Source: Encephalitozoon hellem ATCC 50504 (lineage: Eukaryota > Microsporidia > Unikaryonidae). Taken from it: a stretch of DNA of 64,000 nt. This document shows, in pieces, positions 54,568-62,539 of the stretch. The stretch's first letter is position 1. The number at the start of each line of letters is the position of its first letter. The position numbers were made by a program, and so were the translations under genes. The notes under the pieces are model-generated. The model made no database searches. It was not told where the DNA came from and worked only from the letters and a program-made list of their open reading frames with translations. The stretch spans positions 1 to 64,000 of the forward strand of contig NC_018479.1 of NCBI RefSeq assembly GCF_000277815.2, given 5' to 3'.

Positions 54568-55482
54568 ATGACAGTGGAGCAACAAAAAGAGGTGCAGGGC
54601 ATTTGCATCAATGAAAATCTATCAAACACGGAGGAGTGCAAGGGGAATGGGCCTGGGAAAACCTCTTCTGTTTTCAACAGTAAGGATGGGATTGGAAAAA
54701 GACAGATGAGCCTGGATGACATGTTTTCCAAAAAGAAGATCGTAACGGCTGCGGTGGCGAGTAAATCCCAGGAGTCAGATTGGGTTTGTGAAGGATGTGC
54801 TAAGCCGTGTGAATATTGCAGGCTAGAAGAGAAGATTGATCCAAGATGGAGAAGCCATCTAAGACATGAATTTGGAAAGGATTATTTCAGGGGAATCAAG
54901 AGGTTTCTCCATGAGAACAGAAATCATTTGCCACCGATCGACAAGATATTTACTTTTTCGAGCTTCTTCCCGTTGGAGGCTACAAAGGTTGTTATAATGG
55001 GCCAGGATCCCTACCACAACGACAATCAAGCGATGGGACTATCTTTCTCTGTTCCCATGGGCGTGCCTGTTCCGCCTAGCCTCAAGAACATATACTTGGA
55101 GATAAACTCTGATATCGAAGGATTTGAAATTCCCTCACATGGAGACCTGTCCAAGTGGGCCAAGAGAGGCGTGCTGCTGTTGAATGATGTTCTTACTGTT
55201 ACAAAGAACAGACCAAACTCTCATGCAGGGATTGGGTGGAGAGAATTCACAAGTAGGATTCTCCAAACTATAAATGAAAAGTGTACTAATGTTGTATTTA
55301 TGTTGTGGGGAAGGCATGCACAGGCAAAGGGCAAGTTCATCAACAGGAACAGGCACTTGGTACTAGCTTGCGGGCATCCAAGCCCTCTCAGTTCCAACCA
55401 TTTTTTTGGGTGCAAGCATTTTTCCAAGGCCAATAAGTATCTTAAGGATCACGGCAAGTCTCCTATCGAATGGCAGGTATAG
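54568..55482 (+). CDS. UNG1: Uracil-DNA glycosylase (UNG)
   Basis: It removes uracil from DNA. 304 aa: a catalytic domain with the water-activating loop GQDPYH (about 145-150), the pyrimidine-binding LSFSVP region, KRGVLLLNDVLTV, and the leucine loop HPSPLSSNHFFG near the end. The N-terminal 90 residues are unusual: GKRQMSLDDMF (about 43-53) looks like a degenerate PCNA-binding box, and four cysteines Cys74, Cys77, Cys81, Cys84 (VCEGCAKPCEYC) form a zinc-like cluster. A longer start at ATG 54547 is possible. Nuclear UNG2 also has a PCNA box in its N-terminus. Confidence 0.95.
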   Translation: MTVEQQKEVQGICINENLSNTEECKGNGPGKTSSVFNSKDGIGKRQMSLDDMFSKKKIVTAAVASKSQESDWVCEGCAKPCEYCRLEEKIDPRWRSHLRHEFGKDYFRGIKRFLHENRNHLPPIDKIFTFSSFFPLEATKVVIMGQDPYHNDNQAMGLSFSVPMGVPVPPSLKNIYLEINSDIEGFEIPSHGDLSKWAKRGVLLLNDVLTVTKNRPNSHAGIGWREFTSRILQTINEKCTNVVFMLWGRHAQAKGKFINRNRHLVLACGHPSPLSSNHFFGCKHFSKANKYLKDHGKSPIEWQV

Positions 55483-55594
55483 GACCGAGAATTGAATAAA
55501 TAAAGTAAGCTTTTCAATTCATTCTAGTGGTAAGGCAGGGTGTGGCATAAGGAAGCTTCAGGGAGGCTAGCAATAGCAAGATAGACTAATTAAT

Positions 55595-57253
55595 TTATTC
55601 AAGATCTTTCTTCCCGGAGAAAAGATCAAGATCAATTGGAGATGAAGTCTGAATAGATTGGTTGTATTTTCGGTTTAGATATAGAACCGAGAGTATCCAG
55701 ACAGGCGATATTATCAGCCACATACCCAGAGTAATGGGTGCTGCAGCCCTTACATCGTTGTATCCCATCAAAGACCAAAACATTGCATAGAGAGACCCTA
55801 TTGACTTTCCAAGCTTCCCACAAAGCCCATCATAGACAGCCTTCAGCTTAGGCCTGTATAGCGGATCAATTTGAAGTGAAATCGCCTCTTTTGAAATGTC
55901 GTAGAAGGCATATTTGGCTATTTTCATTCCGCTTACGCAGTAAATCCCTATATTGCATTCCAGATAGAAGTTCGGGGTATATCCTTTGACTAGAGATGAA
56001 AGAATCACACTTGTTCTTCCAGCCGGATAGTTTGGATAGTTGAAGAAAGCCGATCCAAATATCACTACAGAAGACACTAATGTAACCAGTGGCGGTACAA
56101 TGGCCATAGTTATCCATCCGTGTGTCTGAACAAGGGTAGATATGGGTGTCAGCAATATTATTGCAACTAGGGCACCTACAACCCGCTGCTCTCCAGACAC
56201 AATGGAGGCAGAGTATGCTCTCTTCTCCATGTTATAGGCATCTGCAGCAACGCTTATGCCGTTCTTCCATGAAGACTCAATGAGATTTGTACCTGCATAG
56301 TAGAAAAGAGCATTTAGGACCATGGCAACCAGGAACTTAGACTGTGCCATAAGCTTCAGACTTTCAGAGAACCCAGCAGAAGACTTCTTGCCCTTCTTCT
56401 TAACTCCCTCGGTCCTTATAAACAGCTGCTTCTTAAGAATAGTGTTTTCTGCGTATTTCTTCACCAAGTATGTGATGGCTATCATGACTCCAAATATAAC
56501 AAAGAAGGAGTTTGTGACCCAGCTTGTAGTGGCATAGTCCCACTCTTTTACCTTCCTTGAATAGAATGACGTTGACTCCGATGACAGAAGGAGAAGAATG
56601 TTCGAAATAACATAAAACAGTGGCACCATTCTGGTCGACTGTCTGACAGTAAGCGCCTCGTTTGCAAACGAGAGGAACATGAACTGCACAACCAAAGATC
56701 CAAATAATTCTGCACATACATAGATAAAACTTGTTGTCCATTCGTTAAATATCAGGAAAATCGCAAAGAGAAATTCAAATCCTTTGTATGCCATCTTTTC
56801 ATCTGCAAAGATGTCTCTTGAAAAGTAAAACTCTGGTTGGATGCTCCTTGAAAACGGAAGAAGCACAGCCCCCGTTAGGGTGTACAAAAGCGCAAATGCA
56901 AGCAATGTGTAGTCAAAGACCTTCGATATCGTCCTGGTCATTAGAAGCTTTTGCACAACACCCGTAGCTAGAATGGACATGGGAAGAACAAAGCATGTCT
57001 TGAGAAATGAAATGGCAACTGGTAGTTGCCGAGATAGGACAAAGGAATCCTTCATCACTCTTGAGAACGAGTATATGTAGGCCGAAGCTCCAAAAATAAA
57101 TGCCAAGGAAATCCAAAGCTTCCATTCGCACCTTGCTATTCTAATTCTGCTTAGTGGCCACACTGTGGACGAATTTGCTTGTGCCTCAACCTCATCCTCT
57201 GTAAGAAGAGGTCTATTCCCGTCTACTGAAACAGAAGATCCAACTTCACTCAT
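55595..57253 (-). CDS. NTT: ATP/ADP translocase (NTT, AAA/Tlc family), copy 3
   Basis: 552 aa from the ATG at 57251-57253, which follows CACCCCCAAAGG on its strand. About 12 hydrophobic helices; motifs [74 protein letters not shown]. The same frame stays open 63 codons further upstream to another ATG at 57442; that extension has many Arg/Lys and almost no acidic residues, so it could be a mitosomal presequence. One E. cuniculi NTT is reported to be mitosomal; I cannot say that this is its orthologue. Confidence 0.92.
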   Translation of the reverse strand: MSEVGSSVSVDGNRPLLTEDEVEAQANSSTVWPLSRIRIARCEWKLWISLAFIFGASAYIYSFSRVMKDSFVLSRQLPVAISFLKTCFVLPMSILATGVVQKLLMTRTISKVFDYTLLAFALLYTLTGAVLLPFSRSIQPEFYFSRDIFADEKMAYKGFEFLFAIFLIFNEWTTSFIYVCAELFGSLVVQFMFLSFANEALTVRQSTRMVPLFYVISNILLLLSSESTSFYSRKVKEWDYATTSWVTNSFFVIFGVMIAITYLVKKYAENTILKKQLFIRTEGVKKKGKKSSAGFSESLKLMAQSKFLVAMVLNALFYYAGTNLIESSWKNGISVAADAYNMEKRAYSASIVSGEQRVVGALVAIILLTPISTLVQTHGWITMAIVPPLVTLVSSVVIFGSAFFNYPNYPAGRTSVILSSLVKGYTPNFYLECNIGIYCVSGMKIAKYAFYDISKEAISLQIDPLYRPKLKAVYDGLCGKLGKSIGSLYAMFWSLMGYNDVRAAAPITLGMWLIISPVWILSVLYLNRKYNQSIQTSSPIDLDLFSGKKDLE

Positions 57254-57515
57254 TCCTTTGGGGGTGAGATTTTCTTTTTTTATATAGGGGTGTAAAAATT
57301 TGCAGACCCTAGCAACTCTCCTCTGGGCTCCATTAAAATAGAGGATGCTCCTAAAAGCCGCGCATCCCTTTCCATTGCGTAACCACAGTTTCCCCATACT
57401 AGCAAATTGTACATTACACCATCTAGCAAAATTTACGGCCATCTATCTAATATGCCATACTAGGCCTATCTCTTCCAAATCAAACATGCAGAATTCAAAT
57501 ATTACAAGAAACGCT

Positions 57516-58220
57516 TTATTTCTCCGCTATGTCCTGTAGAATCTTATCAATTTCTTTTGCAGACAAGTAGCATAGATCTTTTCCTGCTCTCAAGTACCCC
57601 ACCTCAATTTCAGAGCATCCAGTGTCTGCCCCAATGGATTCAAGCAGCGCCCCAATGGCTATCTCGAAGAGTTCTTTGTCCTCTATGTCCCTACGATAGC
57701 TCTTTTCAATAAACTTAGTCATCTTTCCATGCCTTTCTCCTGCCGCAGTTCCATAGCAAGGATACGAAATCCCTGACATATCTGTTTGATAGATAGTTGC
57801 TTTCTCTCCATCGAAGCCAAATATTGATGCATTGAATGCAGCCGACCTTTCTTCAGAGCTCTGAATAAGCTTCTGGATCTTATCTGCAAAAGACCTGCAC
57901 AGGATATCGGGCGTCACCTCCGTTCCAAATGAGAAGGTCTTCCTGTTTGCAACCATCTTGATCCTCTTCACAACATAGTCAATGTCTCCAGGAAGCCCGG
58001 TAATCGCCACGTAGCACTTCTCAGACACCTTGTAGAAGCTTGTGGAGTCCGATTCCTCAAGCTTGTCGCGGGGGGCTTTCTTCGATGCGCAGACTATCAT
58101 GCTCTTAGATTTAACAGTCACAACAGGCAGGGCATTGTTCACCGCCTCCAAGCCATACTCGATTTGCAGCAATTTCCCATCACTATTGAAGATGTTTGAA
58201 ATCTCCTCCTGTGTTGTCAT
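57516..58220 (-). CDS. SCL1: 20S proteasome subunit alpha1 (Scl1/PSMA6-like)
   Basis: 234 aa, an alpha-type ring subunit. N-terminal region IFNSDGKLLQIEYGLEAVNN, the alpha-subunit signature (IFSP.GRL.Q.EYA..A), then VCASKKAPRDKLEESDSTSFYKVSEKCYVAITGLPGD. The KKAP.DKL and ITGL/MTGM positions fit alpha1. It lacks the catalytic N-terminal Thr, as expected for alpha subunits. Divergent from the SDR gene at 58261, 40 bp between starts. Confidence 0.87.
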   Translation of the reverse strand: MTTQEEISNIFNSDGKLLQIEYGLEAVNNALPVVTVKSKSMIVCASKKAPRDKLEESDSTSFYKVSEKCYVAITGLPGDIDYVVKRIKMVANRKTFSFGTEVTPDILCRSFADKIQKLIQSSEERSAAFNASIFGFDGEKATIYQTDMSGISYPCYGTAAGERHGKMTKFIEKSYRRDIEDKELFEIAIGALLESIGADTGCSEIEVGYLRAGKDLCYLSAKEIDKILQDIAEK

Positions 58221-58260
58221 TTAGGGATTCCATATATTTCATAATTCTATAGACCTTATC

Positions 58261-58971
58261 ATGAGCAAAATAAACCTTGCTGGGAAAGCCGTTTGTGTCA
58301 CTGGCGGGAGTAGAGGCCTTGGCCTAGAGATTGTAAAGGAGCTTGCAAAAAGGGGCTCCTACGTTCATGTGATCGGAAGGTCTCCCCAGTCCTTTGACCA
58401 TGAAAACATAAGGTATTACCAAATAGATCTCCTAAGGGAAAAGCCCGATATTGCAATTCCATTCGACATTGTAATATCCAATCTTGGAACAAGTGTTGGA
58501 AACAAGACATTTGACGACATGGAGTACACTGAGGTGGTGGACATGCTGAAGTTGAATGTGGAGCTACACCTATGGCTGCTCAAGAACACTAGGTACAAGA
58601 AGTTTGTTTTTGTGAACTCCATACTGTCACAGCAAGGCCTCCCAGGATACTCCATGTACTGTGCATCCAAGTCATTCATCCACACACTGAACCAATCGCT
58701 GAGGAGAGAAGGAAAAGACACAATGATCATCTATCCTTACAAGATAAACACCTCATTGTTCAGAGAAGTCAGAGACGTCTGGACACTCGATGCAAACTAT
58801 GTGGCTGTGAGGCTTTTGAATGACATAGAAAACGGTGTTAGAGAGGACTTTGTACCCTGGATATTCAAGCCCATTACCTTGCTATCAAAGATGGTTCCTA
58901 TGTTTGTTCAAGATGCTCTTTCCAGCCTTGTGAAGAGAGTATTTTACAGCCCAGAAAAAAAGAATAAGTAA
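58261..58971 (+). CDS. Short-chain dehydrogenase/reductase (KDSR/Tsc10-like?)
   Basis: 236 aa, Rossmann-fold SDR. Cofactor motif TGGSRGLG (residues 15-22), NLG at about 81, catalytic Ser in FVNSILSQQGLPGYSMYCASK with the Tyr..x3..Lys pair (YCASK), PYKINTSL. A hydrophobic C-terminal stretch (about 195-220) could anchor it to the ER. The context and topology fit 3-ketodihydrosphingosine reductase (sphingolipid synthesis) but other SDRs, for example 17-beta-HSD-like enzymes, are equally possible from sequence alone. Confidence 0.7.
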   Translation: MSKINLAGKAVCVTGGSRGLGLEIVKELAKRGSYVHVIGRSPQSFDHENIRYYQIDLLREKPDIAIPFDIVISNLGTSVGNKTFDDMEYTEVVDMLKLNVELHLWLLKNTRYKKFVFVNSILSQQGLPGYSMYCASKSFIHTLNQSLRREGKDTMIIYPYKINTSLFREVRDVWTLDANYVAVRLLNDIENGVREDFVPWIFKPITLLSKMVPMFVQDALSSLVKRVFYSPEKKNK

Positions 58972-59019
58972 ACTGTGTTTTCATTCAATACACCAACGGC
59001 CACTGTAAAAGCTTTAAAG

Positions 59020-60030
59020 TCAAATATAGCCGTACCTCCATATTTTTCTATGAGTGTCTGGAGAATATATGGCCCCATATCCTCTGAATGTTTGTCCATA
59101 TCCATCCTTTTGATCAGGAAGGTAATCTGTTGTGTAGAGAATCCTGAGGCTTGCTGACTTTGAGGTGTGCTCCTTTCTTGTGATGTTGAACAGAAACGGA
59201 GGTTTTGTCCTTTTCTTCAGGACATCCTCCCAGCTTATCCCCTCAAAAAATGGATGCTTTCTGATAGCCTCTGCATCTTCTTCCACATATCCAAGCCTGT
59301 TTCTAGGAGATGCAACCAGCAGCTTTGATATCAAGTCTCTGGCATGCTTGTCAAAGAACTCCGGAAATCTAATCCTATTCATCCTAATTCTTGCAATGAC
59401 AGAGTCCATATCTGGTGCTGCAAATGGTGTTATGCCTCCAAGCATGTGGTATAACACTATCCCCATGGACCAGTAGTCTGATACCGGCTCTAGCTCTCCA
59501 TTGTCTGCATAATCCATCGATGCATACTCTATGTTATGCTCAATATCCCCAACCACACAGTCTATCTTGTTCAAAAAGTCGTATTTCAGTTTTATATGTC
59601 CGTCATCTCCTATCATCATGTTCTTTGGAGATAGAAATCCATAGGTGAGCCCCTTCGAATGTAGATGTTGTATTGCCAGAAGTATTTCTGCCATATAGAA
59701 CCTAGACACTTTTGCTGAAAATCTCCCCTCGGAACTGATCAGGCTAGAAAGGTGGTTTTGGGATTGCTCAGAAACCAGGAACAGATGCTCATAGTCCTGA
59801 AATCCGCATATGGTGTTGATGAGAAAAGGATGTCTTATCCGAGATCTGACGTAATACTCGTTATGTACCATGTCGCACTCACCGTAGTCTATTATCTTCT
59901 TTTTCTTCATTACACGAAGGCTATAGAGTCTCCCAACGCTTTTCCCAACCTCTATAAACACAAGAAACTCTTCCCAAAACGGTCCAAGACCTGTCTTTTC
60001 AATGCACATTATATCCTCCTTTTCTATCAT
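59020..60030 (-). CDS. AGC-family pseudokinase
   Basis: 336 aa, with the overall AGC kinase layout: glycine loop GLGPFW, a Y.LRV beta3 strand, HLHSKGLTYGFLSPKNMMIGDDGHIKLKYDF, DYWSMGIVLYHMLGG..PF, RNRLG, KHPFF and an AGC tail with PPFLFN. Three catalytic residues are gone: the ATP-anchoring Lys is Arg39, the HRD/YRD Asp is Phe132 (YGFLSPKN) and the DFG Asp is Tyr150 (KYDF). Asn137 is kept. It is thus probably inactive or ATP-independent, with a scaffolding or regulatory role. Closest kin would be PKA/PKG/PKC-type AGC kinases. Confidence 0.83.
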   Translation of the reverse strand: MIEKEDIMCIEKTGLGPFWEEFLVFIEVGKSVGRLYSLRVMKKKKIIDYGECDMVHNEYYVRSRIRHPFLINTICGFQDYEHLFLVSEQSQNHLSSLISSEGRFSAKVSRFYMAEILLAIQHLHSKGLTYGFLSPKNMMIGDDGHIKLKYDFLNKIDCVVGDIEHNIEYASMDYADNGELEPVSDYWSMGIVLYHMLGGITPFAAPDMDSVIARIRMNRIRFPEFFDKHARDLISKLLVASPRNRLGYVEEDAEAIRKHPFFEGISWEDVLKKRTKPPFLFNITRKEHTSKSASLRILYTTDYLPDQKDGYGQTFRGYGAIYSPDTHRKIWRYGYI

Positions 60031-60148
60031 TTTGATGGGTATGTATGTCGATTTTGAAGATATTAGGATTTGGAAAGCTGGCCTATGGACATCCTCAGGG
60101 CCCTGAGTCTCCAGAAAATAAAGATTTTTATTTTATACTTTAACGCTC

Positions 60149-61078
60149 CTAAATAAGTGCCTTAATGCCCAAACCAAATACATATCCAAGGATAGAGCCT
60201 TCCTCCTTCACATCTTTGCCCTGAAGATCCCTGTCCATTATCTCCTTTGCCCTCTCAAAGTCTTTTTGCCTCTTCTCATCGATCCGGTTGATCCTTTCTC
60301 TATATCTTTTCTCTACATTCCAAGAGAAGAGATTTCTTTGTACAAATATTTTCTTTTGAACTCTTTCGTAAGCACTGTAAAAGTCCTTTCCAAGATACGA
60401 TTTTAACGTGCCCCTAAAATCTTCTATTCTGGTAAAGTAAAGGTTGTGGAGAAAGTTCAGAAGGTCCAACAGCCCTCTTTCAGGGCTTCCTGGCCATTTA
60501 TCGAGCTTCAGAATGTTGTCGTCAAAGTCCTCATGGTACTCGTCCTCCCTTGTTGAAATTACCACAACTTTTTCCAGGGGCCTGTTTAGGTGCTTGCTGC
60601 TAAACATTTTCTTATCTTTACAATAGACCTTGTAGGAGATGCACCCATAGGGATCTATTCTATGCAGTAGATGTCTACTAAAGCTGACTGGTGATTCTGA
60701 GGCATGGACTAGCTCGTATAGATGGGCAGAGTGGAAAAGAAAGAGATCTGTAAATGCTCTTTTGGTCACCAGGAAATCAAAGCTAAAAAACGAAAACTTC
60801 TTTTTCACAAGAAAATCCTCGCAATCAAATATAATGGTTGGTTTAGGCTGCTCCTGTGGCGGTAGAATGGGGATACCCGTGTCTTTTTCTCTTGCAAAGC
60901 TGTATACTTTTTTCTTGAACCGTCTAATATACCCTACGATACTCTGGTCCTTCGAACCATCTGGCCTTCCAAGAATGGCTACTGCCGCCCCCAGAGACAA
61001 GATCGATGATGTTATGTAAGGAAACCTTCGTTCTTCCATTTTACTCTTGAGTTCCTGAAGAAACTTCTTTAACGCCAT
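60149..61078 (-). CDS. TIM50: Tim50-like mitosomal import protein
   Basis: 309 aa. An N-terminal hydrophobic helix (about 21-38, ITSSILSLGAAVAILG) is followed by a HAD/FCP1-like domain with PTIIFDCEDFLV (PTLVLDLEDTLI in Tim50), a KRAFTDLFLFHSAHLYELVHAS segment, LHRIDPYGCISYKVYCKDKKMFSSKHLNRPLEKVVVISTREDEYHEDFDDNILKLDKWPGSPERGLLDLL, matching the Tim50 order R.LSKVI.ID......P.NAI....W.G. The catalytic Asp motif is degenerate, as in Tim50. In mitosomes it would receive precursors behind the outer-membrane channel. The first ATG is at 61076-61078. Confidence 0.82.
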   Translation of the reverse strand: MALKKFLQELKSKMEERRFPYITSSILSLGAAVAILGRPDGSKDQSIVGYIRRFKKKVYSFAREKDTGIPILPPQEQPKPTIIFDCEDFLVKKKFSFFSFDFLVTKRAFTDLFLFHSAHLYELVHASESPVSFSRHLLHRIDPYGCISYKVYCKDKKMFSSKHLNRPLEKVVVISTREDEYHEDFDDNILKLDKWPGSPERGLLDLLNFLHNLYFTRIEDFRGTLKSYLGKDFYSAYERVQKKIFVQRNLFSWNVEKRYRERINRIDEKRQKDFERAKEIMDRDLQGKDVKEEGSILGYVFGLGIKALI

Positions 61079-61100
61079 CAAGGGCTTGTAACCTTCACAA

Positions 61101-62402
61101 TCATCTTCTGAAGAGTATCCCCACTCTATTCATGAAATGCACCAAGGACGTCTTGAAGCTCCCAACGGCGCCTTTGATTTCCCTTTCAAAATGCCTCAAT
61201 GCCTCTTTTTCGGTCATCTCCAGCTTTAGCCTAGCTCTTGCAAACGAAATGGTCTTGTCGAGGTCAAGTTGAAATATCTTGTTCCGGGCCAGAATACACC
61301 ACAACACAAAGATCTTTTTCGACGACCTCCTTATCTGGAGAAATACCTCCTGTGACTTTGCAAGAAAGTTCTGGTAGGCCATCTCGTCATTTGCTAGATA
61401 ATCGCATATGGGACTTGCAATCGTTATTCTAGGTGAGATATACTTCGGATCATTGCCAAACACATAGCTGAAATCAACATGAAAGAACCTTCCATCCCTG
61501 GAAATCATCATATTACCCGGGTTTCTGTCTCCAACTCCCATTACATAACACGCAACTGAGTACCCACAGACAGTGTCTACAAACACCTTTTTCTTTTCGG
61601 GACCCTGGACACCGCCAGAGCACTCCTCTTCTTCTATATATCGTTCCAGATCTCCTCTTTTTCTGATTTTTGTAAAGTCTGTTCCATCCACCACCTCTAC
61701 AATCCCTTCCTCTCTACTCAGCGGTATAACTTTATATGTAACCAGGTCCATTCCTATCAATCTTGATATGTACCTTATTGTTTCAAGCACAAATAGGTCT
61801 TTAGTAAGGTCATCCCCCTTCTTGTATATGATCCGAGAAATGCCCTTATCCGTATCCATAGGCACAAGAATTGGAAACGTTGATGATGGGAATATCTTAA
61901 TTTCTTCGAAGACTATTTCTTTCACTACCACTCTTGGGTCGAACAGCGAAGTGTATTTTGTGCTCCTTATCCTTGGATGAAGGCACAACGTACCATGCAG
62001 CTTATATTCTCTTACTTTTCTTTTCCTTGACGATTTGTGCGACGTCATGCCATAAATTCTTCTTATCTCATCAATCAGGGCCATTTGCTCCTCCAGCATT
62101 CCCAGCATTCCATATTTAGCATCAAGCACTAAGAAGCTGTCTACAACGTCTTCATACCTGTCCCTTGTTCTGGCACATCCCTCGCGAAGTTCAAACCTAG
62201 TCTTCCAGAACCTACTTATCTGGTGATCGGCAGACAGCTTTCCTTCTAGATCTGCCCCTTCAAAAGAAGGAAAGTACATGTATAAGCTGTCTACTTCCTG
62301 CAAGCACAAATATCTTGCAGCCATATTTTCTGTCTCCTTATCCTTGCCTTCCAAAAGCTTTGAGACGCTTTCAGCAAACGAAGAGACACGTTCTTCCTCC
62401 AT
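61101..62402 (-). CDS. VPS34: Vps34-like class III phosphatidylinositol 3-kinase, divergent
   Basis: 433 aa, the helical and kinase parts only; a C2 domain is not evident. The kinase shows FPILVPMDTDKG, IYKKGDDLTKDLFVLETI (family YK.GDDLRQDQL...I), VEVVDG, and the catalytic loop GVGDRNPGN (289-297) where Vps34 has GVGDRHLDN; the metal motif is HVDFSYVFG (310-312) for HIDFGYILG. The catalytic His is therefore Asn. The C-terminal helix HFMNRVGILFRR lacks the usual Trp. It may be weakly active or inactive. Starts at 62438 or 62402; 62402 follows GACCCAAA. Confidence 0.8.
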   Translation of the reverse strand: MEEERVSSFAESVSKLLEGKDKETENMAARYLCLQEVDSLYMYFPSFEGADLEGKLSADHQISRFWKTRFELREGCARTRDRYEDVVDSFLVLDAKYGMLGMLEEQMALIDEIRRIYGMTSHKSSRKRKVREYKLHGTLCLHPRIRSTKYTSLFDPRVVVKEIVFEEIKIFPSSTFPILVPMDTDKGISRIIYKKGDDLTKDLFVLETIRYISRLIGMDLVTYKVIPLSREEGIVEVVDGTDFTKIRKRGDLERYIEEEECSGGVQGPEKKKVFVDTVCGYSVACYVMGVGDRNPGNMMISRDGRFFHVDFSYVFGNDPKYISPRITIASPICDYLANDEMAYQNFLAKSQEVFLQIRRSSKKIFVLWCILARNKIFQLDLDKTISFARARLKLEMTEKEALRHFEREIKGAVGSFKTSLVHFMNRVGILFRR

Positions 62403-62534
62403 TTTGGGTCTGAAAGTGTTGCAACGCCGTTCTCTCATTGCTTTGTATTTCCAGAGTGTTTTGGTACCTTTAGTATATATCAGTATCTGAAACAATATCC
62501 GTTGGGTACGACTATTTCAATTATTGGCCTAAGT

Positions 62535-62539
62535 CCCCC
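62535..62539 (+). promoter_or_regulatory. CCC-type start-proximal element of RFA1
   Basis: CCCCC immediately before the RFA1 ATG, preceded by TTGGCCTAAGT (62524-62534), a string that also precedes the chimeric ORF at 29431. Confidence 0.5.
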
